Below are positions 35,918 through 46,779 of a stretch of DNA of 64,000 bases, piece by piece (within the stretch, counting starts at the first letter, position 1; each line of letters starts with the position of its first letter). The position numbers were made by a program, and so were the translations under genes. The notes beneath the pieces are model-generated. The model searched no databases, was not told the DNA's origin, and was given only the letters and a program-made list of their open reading frames with translations. The stretch is from Azolla caroliniana (taxonomy: Eukaryota; Polypodiophyta), in NCBI GenBank assembly GCA_043228905.1, contig JBHGNT010000001.1:34720001-34784000 (forward strand). The letters run 5' to 3'.

Positions 35918-38362
35918 CTAGGGGCAAGTTTCACAGTTGCAATCTACTCTTCCCTTTGTCAAAATCGCGCACCTGAGCTCATCCTCGGACATGAATTCCG
36001 AATCCCCGAGCTTTACGATCGTCGATTGGTGCATTCGTGAGTTTCTTACAGAAACACTCGAATGTTGCACATCGAGTTGTAGCGCTTTCAAAGCCATCAT
36101 CAGTCTCGCGACCGGGTGATCTTCTCGGGAGCTTTCGACTCGAATCAAAGCTTCCCGGCTGGGAAGGAAATAGACATTCACATCCAATTCATGATGCGGG
36201 CATGGGCGGACATTGGAAGCCTTCTCGTCTAAGCTAGAGCAGCTACTCTGCTCTTTATTTATACTCGGTTGATCGCTCGAGTTCTCATTGGGACCCCCCG
36301 GCTTATTCAACTCCTTCTCGAGCTCTAATTGTTGTACTTTGGATTTGAGTTCCTCGATATAGGACACAGCATCTCCTAGCAAAGAAGCCTTGTCCATTTT
36401 GGAGACATTGGGAACCACGGCACGCAAGGCATAGAACCGCGTGTTTAGCTTCTCACGCCGTTGCCTCTCGGCCTCCACATGTGAGAGGGGTTCTTCTCGA
36501 CCATTCGCGGGCTTTCTACCTCGCTTCCTCGGTTTGTTCTCGGGGACGGGTGGGCTATCATGGACATCCAAGAAAGACATGTCCATGTCGGAATGTTCCG
36601 ACTCCAATGGGGCTGGAATGCGTGGAAGATTGCCTTTCAACACATCATCTTGAGCAATCTTACCTCCTTTGCTCATCCCTTGCATTGAAGCTTGTTGCGG
36701 GACGAAGCTGAAACCATGGGTCTTGGTGTCGACACTGCTGGTATCGAATCCTCTTCCTCCTCCTACGGGTGCGGAATTCACGCACATGTAGTCTGCGTTG
36801 CTACTAGTGGACAACCTGGAGTAGCTTTGGACACTCGAGTAGCTAGGGTTGAGATGCTGCTGCAGCTTTGTGGGAGGGATCGAAGAAGAGCTTCCGTTGA
36901 TTGCCAATGGATTGGGATCGCTGTCGATACTGAAGATTTGAGGTGGGCCATGGCTGTTGGAGGCTTTCGAAGAAGCGGGGTTACGGCCGCCATTCATGTT
37001 CGCCACCGCAATGTGGCTCTCTCCCGAGAGCACAGAAGATGCCCTGGTGACATCGCTTAGATCTGAGAAGCAGTCATCTTCATGAGCTGCTGCGGCTCGG
37101 AAATCCATGGCTTTCTTGGTGGTGGGGGCAGGCATTGAGGAGGAGAGCCGAGCTGCTGTTCCTCCTCCTCCTCCATGGTTGGATTTGGGAGGTTGGAAGG
37201 TTTGGGAGAGAGGGAAATTGGGAAGGTTAAGGTTAGCAGAGCGATTAGCAGTCTGCCAGAAAGGGAGGGATTGGCTATGGAGGCCGTTGCCATGGCTGCT
37301 TAAACTGGGATTGACAGTGTAGTTGGGAGGTGGGGGGTTCGCGACAGGATTGGGGGGATGTGCAGGCAAGCATGGCGGCGGAGGAGGAGGAACAGGAGCA
37401 GGAGCAGGAGCAGGAACAGAAGGGCGGGGGAATCGGGTGGAGAAGACGGAGGCAATGTTGTTGACGACGGAGAGGTCTTCTTGCATGATCTCTGTGGATC
37501 CAAGCTCGACGACACCATTGGCGATGGGGATGCAGAGGATGGTCCTGATGCCGAAGCGCTGAGCGAGATGGGCGCGGGGGCAGTCGCGGCAGGAAGGGCC
37601 GCCGCAGACCCAGGCATGGCGGGAGCTGGCGAAGGCCTTGCCAGGGGTGCCTGTGCCCAAGGGGAAGGAGTACATCATGGAGACGAGGTAGAACCACTCT
37701 GTGTCCGTCACGTCCATCTCTAGGGCGTCCAGCCCCGCCGCCGCCGGCGCCGCCACGCTCCCGCCGCCGACGATGGCCTGAAGCTCTCTCAGGATTCGGC
37801 GGCGGAGCTGCTGGTCGGCCTCCGTCACCGCCAGGGTCGGCTGCAGGAGGAGATCCTCCGGAGGATTGAAGCAGCCATCGCCCCATCCCAGCACTTTCTC
37901 CCCCTTCTCCGTGAATGCCAGCTGCCAGAATATGGCGTACGTCCAGCGCGGCGGGTACGTCTCCACCACGCGCTGGAGCCGGTGCTGGAAGGTGTCCGTG
38001 ATACCGCCACCACCGCCACCGCCACAGCCAGCCATGGCGCCGCTGCTGTTGTGGTTGTGGTTAGGATTAGGGTTCGGGTTAGGGTTCGGGTTAGGGTTCT
38101 TGGAAGAGGCGGAATTGGTGTAGCTGTGATCGGGCTCCCCCACTGCGTGAGACCCCCCCATCGTGTCTGAGGAGAACCAATTGGAGGCGTTCCATTGGAC
38201 GCCGCCGCCTCCTCCTGCAGAGTCAGGATTGGTATTGGCAGGCAGCCAGTGAGGATCGGTTTCGCAGCCCATGAAGGCCTCTAAGAAGGCATGGTCATCG
38301 TCGCAGAGAAGATCGAAGGGGGACATGAATCCAGGAGAGGATGGGATGACATTCAGAGCCAT
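35918..38362 (-). CDS. MYC-type bHLH transcription factor (bHLH-MYC_N), intronless
   Basis: Predicted 814-aa nuclear transcription factor of the plant MYC2/JAM-type bHLH group, which binds G-boxes and usually works in jasmonate responses with JAZ repressors. The start chosen is [11 protein letters not shown]; the frame stays open upstream only through CT-repeat leader. Domains: an acidic patch [12 protein letters not shown] (about 24-35), comparable with the JAZ-interaction region; bHLH-MYC_N from [18 protein letters not shown] (about 122) through [27 protein letters not shown] and [11 protein letters not shown] to about 307; a basic region [13 protein letters not shown] then [13 protein letters not shown] at about 628, with the H-E-R G-box contact residues; HLH to about 677 ([21 protein letters not shown]); an ACT-like C-terminal domain (about 727-804). 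The Asn-Pro repeat near residues 89-100 is encoded by telomere-like DNA. MYC2-group genes are often intronless. Assignment to MYC2 rather than JAM clade is not settled. Confidence 0.94.
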   Translation of the reverse strand: MALNVIPSSPGFMSPFDLLCDDDHAFLEAFMGCETDPHWLPANTNPDSAGGGGGVQWNASNWFSSDTMGGSHAVGEPDHSYTNSASSKNPNPNPNPNPNPNHNHNSSGAMAGCGGGGGGGITDTFQHRLQRVVETYPPRWTYAIFWQLAFTEKGEKVLGWGDGCFNPPEDLLLQPTLAVTEADQQLRRRILRELQAIVGGGSVAAPAAAGLDALEMDVTDTEWFYLVSMMYSFPLGTGTPGKAFASSRHAWVCGGPSCRDCPRAHLAQRFGIRTILCIPIANGVVELGSTEIMQEDLSVVNNIASVFSTRFPRPSVPAPAPAPVPPPPPPCLPAHPPNPVANPPPPNYTVNPSLSSHGNGLHSQSLPFWQTANRSANLNLPNFPLSQTFQPPKSNHGGGGGTAARLSSSMPAPTTKKAMDFRAAAAHEDDCFSDLSDVTRASSVLSGESHIAVANMNGGRNPASSKASNSHGPPQIFSIDSDPNPLAINGSSSSIPPTKLQQHLNPSYSSVQSYSRLSTSSNADYMCVNSAPVGGGRGFDTSSVDTKTHGFSFVPQQASMQGMSKGGKIAQDDVLKGNLPRIPAPLESEHSDMDMSFLDVHDSPPVPENKPRKRGRKPANGREEPLSHVEAERQRREKLNTRFYALRAVVPNVSKMDKASLLGDAVSYIEELKSKVQQLELEKELNKPGGPNENSSDQPSINKEQSSCSSLDEKASNVRPCPHHELDVNVYFLPSREALIRVESSREDHPVARLMMALKALQLDVQHSSVSVRNSRMHQSTIVKLGDSEFMSEDELRCAILTKGRVDCNCETCP
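38061..38100 (-). repeat. Telomere-like TTAGGG/TTCGGG repeats within the bHLH coding region
   Basis: The plus strand reads alternating GGTTAG and GGGTTC units for about 40 bp. In the minus-strand frame this encodes alternating Asn and Pro residues (followed by Asn-His). Confidence 0.85.
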
Positions 38363-38445
38363 TCTTTTGGTCTGTGTTGAGTAGAGAGAGAGAGAGAGAG
38401 ACACACACACACACACAGAGAACAGGAAGGTTGAAGAAATGAAGC

Positions 38446-38478
<33 letters not shown>

Positions 38479-38543
38479 TTCCCTGGTTTGACCACACACC
38501 CAAGTGTGAAGCAAAGACAGGAGAGGATGCTACTTGTGGATAG

Positions 38544-38550
38544 AATATAT

Positions 38551-38553
<3 letters not shown>
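38544..38553 (-). promoter_or_regulatory. TATA box candidate of the bHLH gene
   Basis: CTTTATATATTC on the minus strand, about 180 bp upstream of the start codon and immediately above a CT-rich leader. Confidence 0.5.
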
Positions 38554-38583
<30 letters not shown>

Positions 38584-38749
38584 ATGACCTCCTTTGAGAG
38601 AGATTTTGATTAGGATTTACATAGATAGACAATGGCATCCCTTGAGAGAGAGAGAGAGAGACAGAGAGAGAGAGAGAATGAATTCCCTTAGAGAGAGAGA
38701 GAGAGAGAGAGAGATAATGTGTGTGTGAGAGAGAGAGAGTGTGTGTGTG

Positions 38750-38755
38750 CACGTG
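38750..38755 (-). promoter_or_regulatory. G-box CACGTG upstream of the MYC-type bHLH gene
   Basis: A perfect palindromic CACGTG inside a GT/GA tract, about 390 bp upstream of the ATG and 200 bp above the TATA candidate. MYC-type bHLH proteins bind this motif, so autoregulation is possible (inference). Confidence 0.45.
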
Positions 38756-38954
38756 AGAGTGTGTGTGTGTGTGCGTGCATGTGAGAGAAAGTTGAAGGGA
38801 GTAATAATGTGGCAATTTTCTTTATTGGAGAAAGTGGGAATTCTTTCCTGAGAGTGGAGTGTTCGTCTTGCCTGTTTATTGGCCGTTCAACATGTTCCAC
38901 TACCCACTACCCATGTAGTGTAATGTAGTTAGTGGGTGACCATACTCCATTGTC

Positions 38955-39000
38955 ACGCCCATTGTAAGTAGATTAATATAATTGTGTGTTTTCACCAAAA
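38955..39000 (+). mobile_element. Relic LINE 3' terminus before GA tracts
   Basis: The sequence AGTAGATTAATATAATTGTG then TGTTTTCACC matches the last 40 bp of the LINEs at 24.1 and 49.0 kb and is followed by A-rich and GA-rich DNA. No ORF2 remains upstream. Confidence 0.5.
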
Positions 39001-39043
39001 ATAGAAAGAGAGAATGGCCTTATCTTAGAGAGAGTGTGAGTGT

Positions 39044-39044
<1 letters not shown>

Positions 39045-39074
<30 letters not shown>

Positions 39075-39155
39075 TGTGTGTGTGTGTGTGTGTGAAAGAG
39101 AGACTTGACAATGGCCTTAGAGAGAATGTGTGTGTGTGTGTGTGTGTGTGTGTTA
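39045..39155 (+). repeat. GA and GT microsatellites
   Basis: Runs of GA and GT, interrupted by a short unique stretch, with a GATA run just beyond at about 39160-39172. Confidence 0.85.
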
Positions 39156-39199
39156 GAGATAGATAGATAGATTCTATTATCGTGATTCTCCCTATGCTC

Positions 39200-42100
39200 G
39201 ATTAGCTCCTCTCTGTTTCAACCAGAAAAGAACAAAGGATAGATAGATATGTTTTTAACGTCCACAAGAGACCGTTCGCAATCTATGGAAGAGGCCTAAC
39301 CCATGGCTACAATGTCAACCACCAAGCAAACATGAGTGTGTGTGCGTGCATCCAAGCTCAACCAACACAACGAACACCTAGGCCTTTCACTCATCTTGCA
39401 AACCTCTTCTATCTACTCAACTTGCTTATGAAGCCAGCGACATCATGACATGAAGAAGATGAAGAGCATTGAAAGTTCGATCAAGATCATATAGAAAGTA
39501 TGGCCACTTCCTCCAACTCGGTCCTCTAGATTTCACCTTCCAAAGGTTCAAAATTTCCACGTATTATTCAAAACGGGAATGAGTTTTGTGTCTATCAATG
39601 GGCATGTGTCTCTTTTGGTTTTCTTTTGTCCATCCAACTTAAAGTCATCCCCTTCTTTGGTTTCATAAGTGTGGGCGGCACTAATCCACGTCTTTGAAGT
39701 CCCATTGGAGACCAAACATTTTACCTCTTGGAATTGAAATGTCAATGGTATGATCCCCGTTCTCTCCTGCAAACCTCACATTGCCTACTCTTAGTTGTCG
39801 CTTTCTCTCATCAACGAGTTTCGTTTATCTATGTAGTTGACAAGAAAACATGCATATGTCAATTGGTTGCACATAATATACATGTAAGTTGTGTATCCGC
39901 GTATTCAAGGGTAATGATGAAACCATCAAGACATCGAGGCTTTTATAATATGCGAACACGTTCATTTGGTACGGAGCTTTGCTCTCACTATACCAACTTT
40001 TATTAGTTGATTCACTTCTGATCAGCGAAGCTAAAAGTGCAATCGAAGCAAGGTAGTTTGTTCATATGCAGACCATGCGAAGCCTAAGTAAAGATTTCAA
40101 CATAATAATATTATTTTTGGTCGGCTCTTGCCAAATACAACGAGGAACCAAGAGCAAAGCCATACAAACTTATTTTAATAGAGGTTGCACAATCTTTATG
40201 TGAAAGTTATTGCTCAAAATATATCTTCAACCACCGTGCCTGTGCACCCTAATTGTTCTTTCATGATCTCTTGTGGAGTTCATGGCTTTGCTCGTATCAT
40301 ACATGATATCAGCATCAGCATGGGGAGCAACGTTAACATGTGGGCTCCCATCCATCATAATACAATTTGATAGAGAGTGGATGAGAATGCCTTGAGATGG
40401 TGTGTATATGATGGAGTCTCCTTTACCTTTATGCCTTTTTGCTGGCATCATATGTGATGCTAATTTTTTCTTTGCTCTTTGTATAATTGTTTTTTTAAAG
40501 GGTTTGTTTTTTGATCGCATCACCACCCTTTATTTGTCGATGTTATTTTCTCTTTTCTTTTTGGTTGTCCCCCCTCACATGCACTTTCCCATAAAAATGT
40601 ACCCATGCATACCCATACTGCAACACTTCCCTGGAGTCCCATCTCTATGCTTTTCGTACATCGTCCTCTAATCTATGACGAGTGCAACCTCTCCTCTTGA
40701 ATAGCGAGTTGGGTGATGCTTTCGTTGTGATATTAATTTCATATGGTGATGGGCTTAAGGACTTGTTGATCCCACCATTTGCAATCTCATATAATTTGAT
40801 GTTCAAATTTTAACATGGCGAAACAAAGGGTCGAATGTTCCACAAGTAGAAATTGCTAACTATTCAAAATTCATCAAAATATACAAAAATTTAAAGCATG
40901 TGCTAGTGGTATTAACCAAAAATATGCGAAATATATTTAAAATTTTGAAAGGCTAATAATGTGATATTTCTTAGCTTATATGGCTTTGATATAATATATA
41001 TAATTGGGATGTCATCACCACTTAGAAGTGGTAACCATGATGCATTTGCTTTCTTTAGTATTCATTTGATTATGACTCTCAATCAAAGACTTCGTATAAA
41101 TGCATATTTTACTCTATAGCATGCTATATCTTATGTATTTACATATTTATTTTTCGTCGACTTAAAATTGTTTGTGCAATGTAATCCCTCCTTCTCTATC
41201 TCCCTCTTATATAATATGTATATGTATATGTTTGTGTGTGTGTGTGTGTGTTACAAGTTACGAGGAGTAATTTGTAAGAAAACCTTCTCTAATTTTCTCA
41301 TGGAATGGTTATAGAACAACTTGAAATTCCTTGATCTTTACTAGCATAAACATTTTCTTCTCAATATAAAATTTTCAGCGGATTATATGTGAAACTCATC
41401 ACATATTGAGTTTGTGCAAGCCATTTGTAGTTCATCCATCAATTCAATGTGTCATCTTCTCTCTTTCATATGCATAAGCCAATCATTTGGAAAAGAAAAG
41501 GAATTATCTACAAATTACATTTGAATCTAATACCCATTACTTTGATTGACCCAAAAGTACAATCTTCTCTATAAAAATTGAAGAGCTCTCAATTTTAGAT
41601 TTGAGAGAATAATACTAAGTAGGTGTGGTGTGCAAAATTTAAAGATTGACAAATTCAAAAAGGGTTTTGGCAAAAGATTTAACATAGAGTTCACAAATTG
41701 GTATTAGATTTTCACTTTGCCTAAGTTGGTACCATGGTCATTCACCTTAATAAAAGTGAGCACGGAAGGAGTATAGCATGCTCCATATTTCTTTTGAAAT
41801 AAATACATTCAATTATTGTTGTGATTTATTGGAGCTCAAGCCTCTCTTTTTTTCCTTTCCAAACCATTGATCGTTAATGATGAGCATGCCTCTCCTCATA
41901 TTCCACATCTTTTATATGCATTCAAGGAAATGTAAATATAACAGGTATTTTTTGTTTTTACTACCACAATGTGAAATCAAATAATCTTGTAACAGTAAAA
42001 GAATATATACAAAAAAGATGCATAGACTTAATTTTAAAAGTGAAAAAATGAATATACGTGATAGATGCAAGTGAGCTGATGATATTCTACATTGCGAAGG

Positions 42101-42400
42101 ATGTGAGTATAAGTACAAATAATGATACAACATAGAGATTGGACCGCATGGGAGGGGGAGGGGGGGTGTGGGGTGGCTGGCTCACTTTGAGGCAAAGGAA
42201 GACCAAATTAACTTTGTATCTAATTGAATACCCAATGTGCTTCAAATGGATCTGGAGTGTGAAAGGCATTGCATTGTATAAATTCACATAAATAAAAAGC
42301 GAACAAAGGACATAAATTGAAAATTTGTTGATGCGTATTACAAATGATATAAAGGCACATATTGATAGGTAGATAAATAGATAGATAGATTTAATGGGGG
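39200..42400. other. Intergenic
   Basis: At 39245-39380 there is an antisense copy of the SINE-like repeat at 31735. The rest is AT-rich, with a (GT)n tract near 41233-41251 and short ORFs without domains. No gene is supported. Confidence 0.5.
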
Positions 42401-42930
42401 GAGAGAGAGAGATTTTGTTATTGCTCTTGGAGGTTAAATATGACCTATGGAACCAAAAGTAAATTAATTCCACAATAGTATGTGGAGTTTAGTTGTGAGC
42501 TTTGTAATTGAGAGTGAAATTGGGACAATGCTTTGGATTGGGTTGGCAATGCGTAGAAAGCATACTCGAATGTGATCAACAACGACACAATGTGTCAAAG
42601 TGTGGTACTCAAAGCGTACATGGTTGACGAGTCTCCTCACATGTTTCCCAACACTCGATCTCACATAAAAGAGAATAGCAACTATTTTTTATGAAAGCAA
42701 TGGTGCGGATTATGGACAAAGGGATGTGCTCTAGCATGCATGTATCAATGAGTGAGTACAATTTTCCTATTTTGTGCAACGTATGTAGTAATACAATGTG
42801 TGAAACATGAGCCTCCCATCTTTCCAAAGTTATAAATTGGCATTGCAAAAAAACTTCAACCATCAAGGAACCTATCGACACATAATGAAGCAAGTGTGAT
42901 ATTTTTCCTTCCAAAAATTTAGCACCATAG
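42400..42930 (+). repeat. Copy of the GA-associated dispersed repeat
   Basis: Begins GAGAGAGAGAGATTTTGTTA and AATATGACCTATGGAACCAAAA. It includes GATTGGGTTGGC, TGTGATCAAC, and TGTGAAACATGAGCCTCCCA with CCTATCGACACATAATGAAG. The last two blocks match 6340-6440, so this is the fullest copy outside NAP1 intron 3. Confidence 0.7.
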
Positions 42931-43079
42931 GGAAGCTTTATTGTTAACAAAGTGTTAAGTTAACAAGTATGTGTTGAGAGTGCAAGTATTCATGTTAAAC
43001 AAGTATGTCTTGACAGCACAAGTACCTTGCATATTTCCTCAAATGCACAGGAAGCCCTCTTTCATGATTCCAAATAATG

Positions 43080-44630
43080 AGTAGTATATTCATTTGATCT
43101 ACGTCATGATAGAAACCTCGGTCCTCGACCTAGAGAAAGGGGGGGCGGCGAGAGGCTCTCAAGTAAAGTTTGATATTTTCTACTCTCTTTATTCTTTGAT
43201 CCCTTAGTCTTCCATAGTTGTAGGTTTACTAGCATTGAGGTGGAAGCTAATTGTAGTCCATGATCTCAAACACTTTGCAGATAACAATGCATACTTGCTT
43301 GAAGATACCAATCTCACCATGTCGCTTTGACATACATCTAGCCTTAGATAAGAGTGCAACAATCTTGACTCTTAATTTTGTCAACTTAAGCTCGAATCTC
43401 ATTCTTTTCTTGATTTAATCTAGATTGATTCCAATGTTGCTTGTGAAGACAAAATCATCCACAGACAAAACAAGGATCGCTACTTTCTAATATTTTATTT
43501 CAACACAAAGTGTGGAATTCATTGTACACCTCCTAAAGTATTCATCATGAGGAGACTGACAATTCTAAATTTGGTACATCAAAACTTGGTGATTGTACGA
43601 ATAAAACCCCCTCGAGATAGTCATTTAGAAAAGCAAACATGACATCCATCCAATATGTTGACTAGTTTTGTTGTACAACCCTAGCTGAAGTTGTTTTGAT
43701 CATCCCAAGCCTTGCAGTTGAAACAAACAGTCCTCAAAATCTTCTCCCTTCTTTTGCACATACACCTCCACGATGAGTCCTACTTTGCATTTATACACAA
43801 ATCCATTACCTTTGTTCTTTGTTTTCTAGGCTTCTCTATCCATTAAGTCCCTAGTCTAGCAATGAGATATACTCTCCACCCTCAAAGTTCATAACTACTT
43901 TCCACCTCGAATCCTACATTGCCTTCTCCATAGAGCTCGTCTTCTTGATCTCTTCAAAGATCACCTTCATACTTCTAGGACGTTGATAATATGATCCATA
44001 ATACATTTTCATGGTGCCTACTCTATTCTCCGCAACCCCCACAAATCATCCATAAAATTCTTTACTTATCAGGATTCTTGGAGTTCGTCTTCCTACTAAG
44101 GAAGTGGTATTCCTTCTTGGGTTTAATCATGTTGTTGAAGGCTTGTTGTGTCCTCAACTTCATCTTCTTCTATGAATCTCTCTTTCTCTTCTTGTCCTCT
44201 TTTTACCAATAAGTGGGGCACTTTTCTTTTGATGTCTTCAACAATATGAGTTATGTCCTGACCTTCTTGAATTCCACATCCCAACCAATCATCGACTTGC
44301 TTATGGTTGTTGGTTGTTCGACAAGGGACATCTAAAGGAGTTGGTTGTAGGTTGTAGGCCAAAAACAAGTCAAGTGTGGATGGTGTTTTCAGAAAGAAAT
44401 GTTTCCAATGGAGGTGGCCAACAACCACTTAAGCTATATAAACCATATATTTTGAAGGCATGATATGTAAGAACAAGAATATAGTGAAACTCTAGTACTT
44501 TTATTATGTGCATGGAATATCCATATTCTATTGTTATATCCATCTTCTCTTGGTTAGTGTTAACCTCCTCTACACAATCCGTGTTGTATTTATCTAGATT
44601 AAGGTAGAAGTACCTTGTCATGGGCCCAAT
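43080..44630 (-). pseudogene. Decayed Ty1/Copia-type pol remnant
   Basis: Conceptual minus-strand translation, with many stops and frameshifts, gives pieces resembling Copia reverse transcriptase: EEIKKTSSMEKAM (WxxAMxEE region), KGNGFVYKCKV (cf. GCKWVYKIK), VQKKGEDFE, and further on VAILVLSVDDFVFTSN, corresponding to the YVDD catalytic motif with SVDD here. An upstream open stretch (44123-44428) probably belongs to the preceding polyprotein region. It is dead as a gene, and no LTRs were found around it. Confidence 0.6.
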
Positions 44631-45534
44631 GTAACGTTGTACCTTATATGCTCATGTTTCAACCATTGCAATAGAAAACCCAACTTAAATAAATTTATTG
44701 TTGTATTGGTTTAATCATCAATAAAGTCTATGCAAAAATAACCTTAGGATAGTCTAAGAATGGGTTGTAGATTGGAGTGTGATGCGAAATGGTAATTTGG
44801 AGTGTGATGGGAAATGGTTGTTGGAGAAGTTGCAAAATATCAAAAATCACGACAATGACAACACAAGCTAAACATCAACAATTGGCAACCAAAACAAGAC
44901 CCCTCCCGGTCTAATAGCCAAAGGTTGTTTGTGTCTTCCAACAACACAATAATGTCACCCTCTTGACCTCATGTTACTACACTACCACTTGATGAAGGTA
45001 CTACACTAACTAGTAATGTAACTTTATGATCATCGCCCACATTATGAGAGTCATTCATAGGCAACTCAAAAATGGTGTAGAATTTTCAAAAAATTTAGAA
45101 ACTTCATGAATAGTTATGATGAGTCCCGAGAATGTGAGTCTTGCAACAATAAATGCCACTACAAGTACCGGATCAAGAAATGACATCACAAAGAGTCATC
45201 TAGGCAAGCCAACTAGCATCGACAACACAACTTCCATGCACAACCGTTGGTGCCCTCTTGACTTCATTGGCACATTTAAACCATTTTGCATCCCAAATGG
45301 TCAATAAAATATGTTATCATAGCTACATATTATTGCCTGATGTGGATGGAAACCATGTTGGCCCATTTTCTATATGAGAACATTGTATTGGTCACTAACC
45401 AAGGAGGTACTCATAACAATTACTAAGAAATAAGCATTGCTACACAAAGAAGAGTGGGACCTACTACCCATAAAAAAATGACATAATGTTTGAATCCACC
45501 AACAAAAGAAGTCTCTTCCAACAATCGAAAAGTA

Positions 45535-45872
45535 GAGCAAACTAAGCCAAAGAGCAAATAATGAAGGACGTAATCAACCTCATGGAGCCAACATGGCATG
45601 GAAAGGAATCAAGGCCTACCGTTACGGGCATGACCATAAATTATCCCGCGGTAGATTGTAGAGAAAACCAAGGCAAAGAGCAAATAATGAAGGACTTAAT
45701 CAACCTCATGGAGCCAACCATGGCATGGAAAGGAATCGAGGCCTACCATTATGGACATGACCATAAATTATCCCGTGGTAAGATTGTAGAGCAAACTAAG
45801 GCAAAGAGCAAAAAATGAAGGACTTAATCACGGTTACAGGCATGACCATAAATTATCTCGTGGTAAGATTGT
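45535..45872 (+). repeat. Tandem repeat, about 126-128-bp unit, 2.7 copies
   Basis: Units begin GAGCAAACTAAGGCAAAGAG at 45535, 45661 and 45789. They continue with ATGAAGGACTTAATCAACCT, CATGGAGCCAAC, GGCCTACC.TTA and CATGACCATAAATTATCC. The third unit has an internal deletion of about 70 bp. The first two units stay open in one frame (MKD(V/L)INLMEPT) but nothing suggests a gene. Confidence 0.85.
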
Positions 45873-46779
45873 ATTGCAGTATTCTATACACATAGATAAA
45901 GTGTGAGGGTGGGCAACGTCCGATGGGTACACGAAAGTGACGAATGTAAAGAAGGTAGGATTACTTTTAATCCTAGGAATTGAGACAACCCATAAGGGCC
46001 AAGTGTAAACTTGCTTGGGGTCATTAGGTCTGGCCATAAATATGAGGCCTAACTACCCTCATTTGAGAGATTGTTGACTACATCGAGACTCTGATTTTGT
46101 GGTGATTAATTCTTGTAGCGAGCGTGCCAACACTAGGTACAACTCGATGCCACGACGGTGGTATGGGACGTCGATCGAGGCTCGAGTCCATCTTGATCCC
46201 TTCGTTCGAGGGTGGTTGGGTGGATCGACACCCTTCTTTCTCTCTCTTCTCTTTATAACTATCTTATATTTCCTTATCATATGGTTACGTTAGGACTAAG
46301 CTCTAACACCTACAACCATCCACTTACACTTAGAACCAACAATATTGTAACAAACACCATCATTGAAGGGGGTACTGTATGAAAGGAGATTTAGTTCAAC
46401 CAACCTTGGTCTCTTATAAACTCATTGCCACCTAGAAATCACCTAGGTAACCGAAACACGAAAAAACATCACCCCGCAAGTGTGCAAAGGGTTAGTAGGG
46501 GTAGCTAGTGTGGTGTTGCAGGAACAACACAAACACTCATTGTTGTAGTTACTAAGAAAATGACAAGCATAAAGACCCTTTGGGACGTAGTCCATGTGCT
46601 ACAAGAGGCGGTTGGTCGAGCAAATGCAGATTTGGCTGATGCTCAAAAGTCGATGATGGCAAATTAAGGTAGTCCACTTTGGAGAGCAAAACTTACATGT
46701 ACTTTTTGGAGTCATTTCATCAATGGAGGCCTATTTCATTGATGGGAGGGTTATACAAAGTGTTTACAAAGATACTATC

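Larger units (their letters stand above)
38387..38790. repeat. GA/GT-rich leader and promoter of the bHLH gene
   Basis: A series of (GA)n and (GT)n tracts (CT/AC on the coding strand) covers the sequence upstream of the bHLH ATG. Tracts between the ATG and the TATA-like motif would be transcribed as a pyrimidine-rich 5' leader. Confidence 0.8.

Noticed and set aside
38061-38100. Interstitial telomere or chromosome-fusion scar
   Set aside because: Only about 40 bp, mixed TTAGGG/TTCGGG rather than the usual plant TTTAGGG, and within an intact coding frame.
36441-38170. Several plus-strand ORFs of 60-120 codons opposite the bHLH gene
   Set aside because: They are antisense shadows of a GC-rich coding region.
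38363-38815. N-terminal extension of the bHLH protein through the CT repeats
   Set aside because: It is low-complexity Ser-Leu and His-Thr from microsatellites and lies at or above the likely TATA box; the MALNVIP start is preferred.
45535-45872. CRISPR-like array
   Set aside because: Contiguous 126-bp units without unique spacers in a plant nuclear context.
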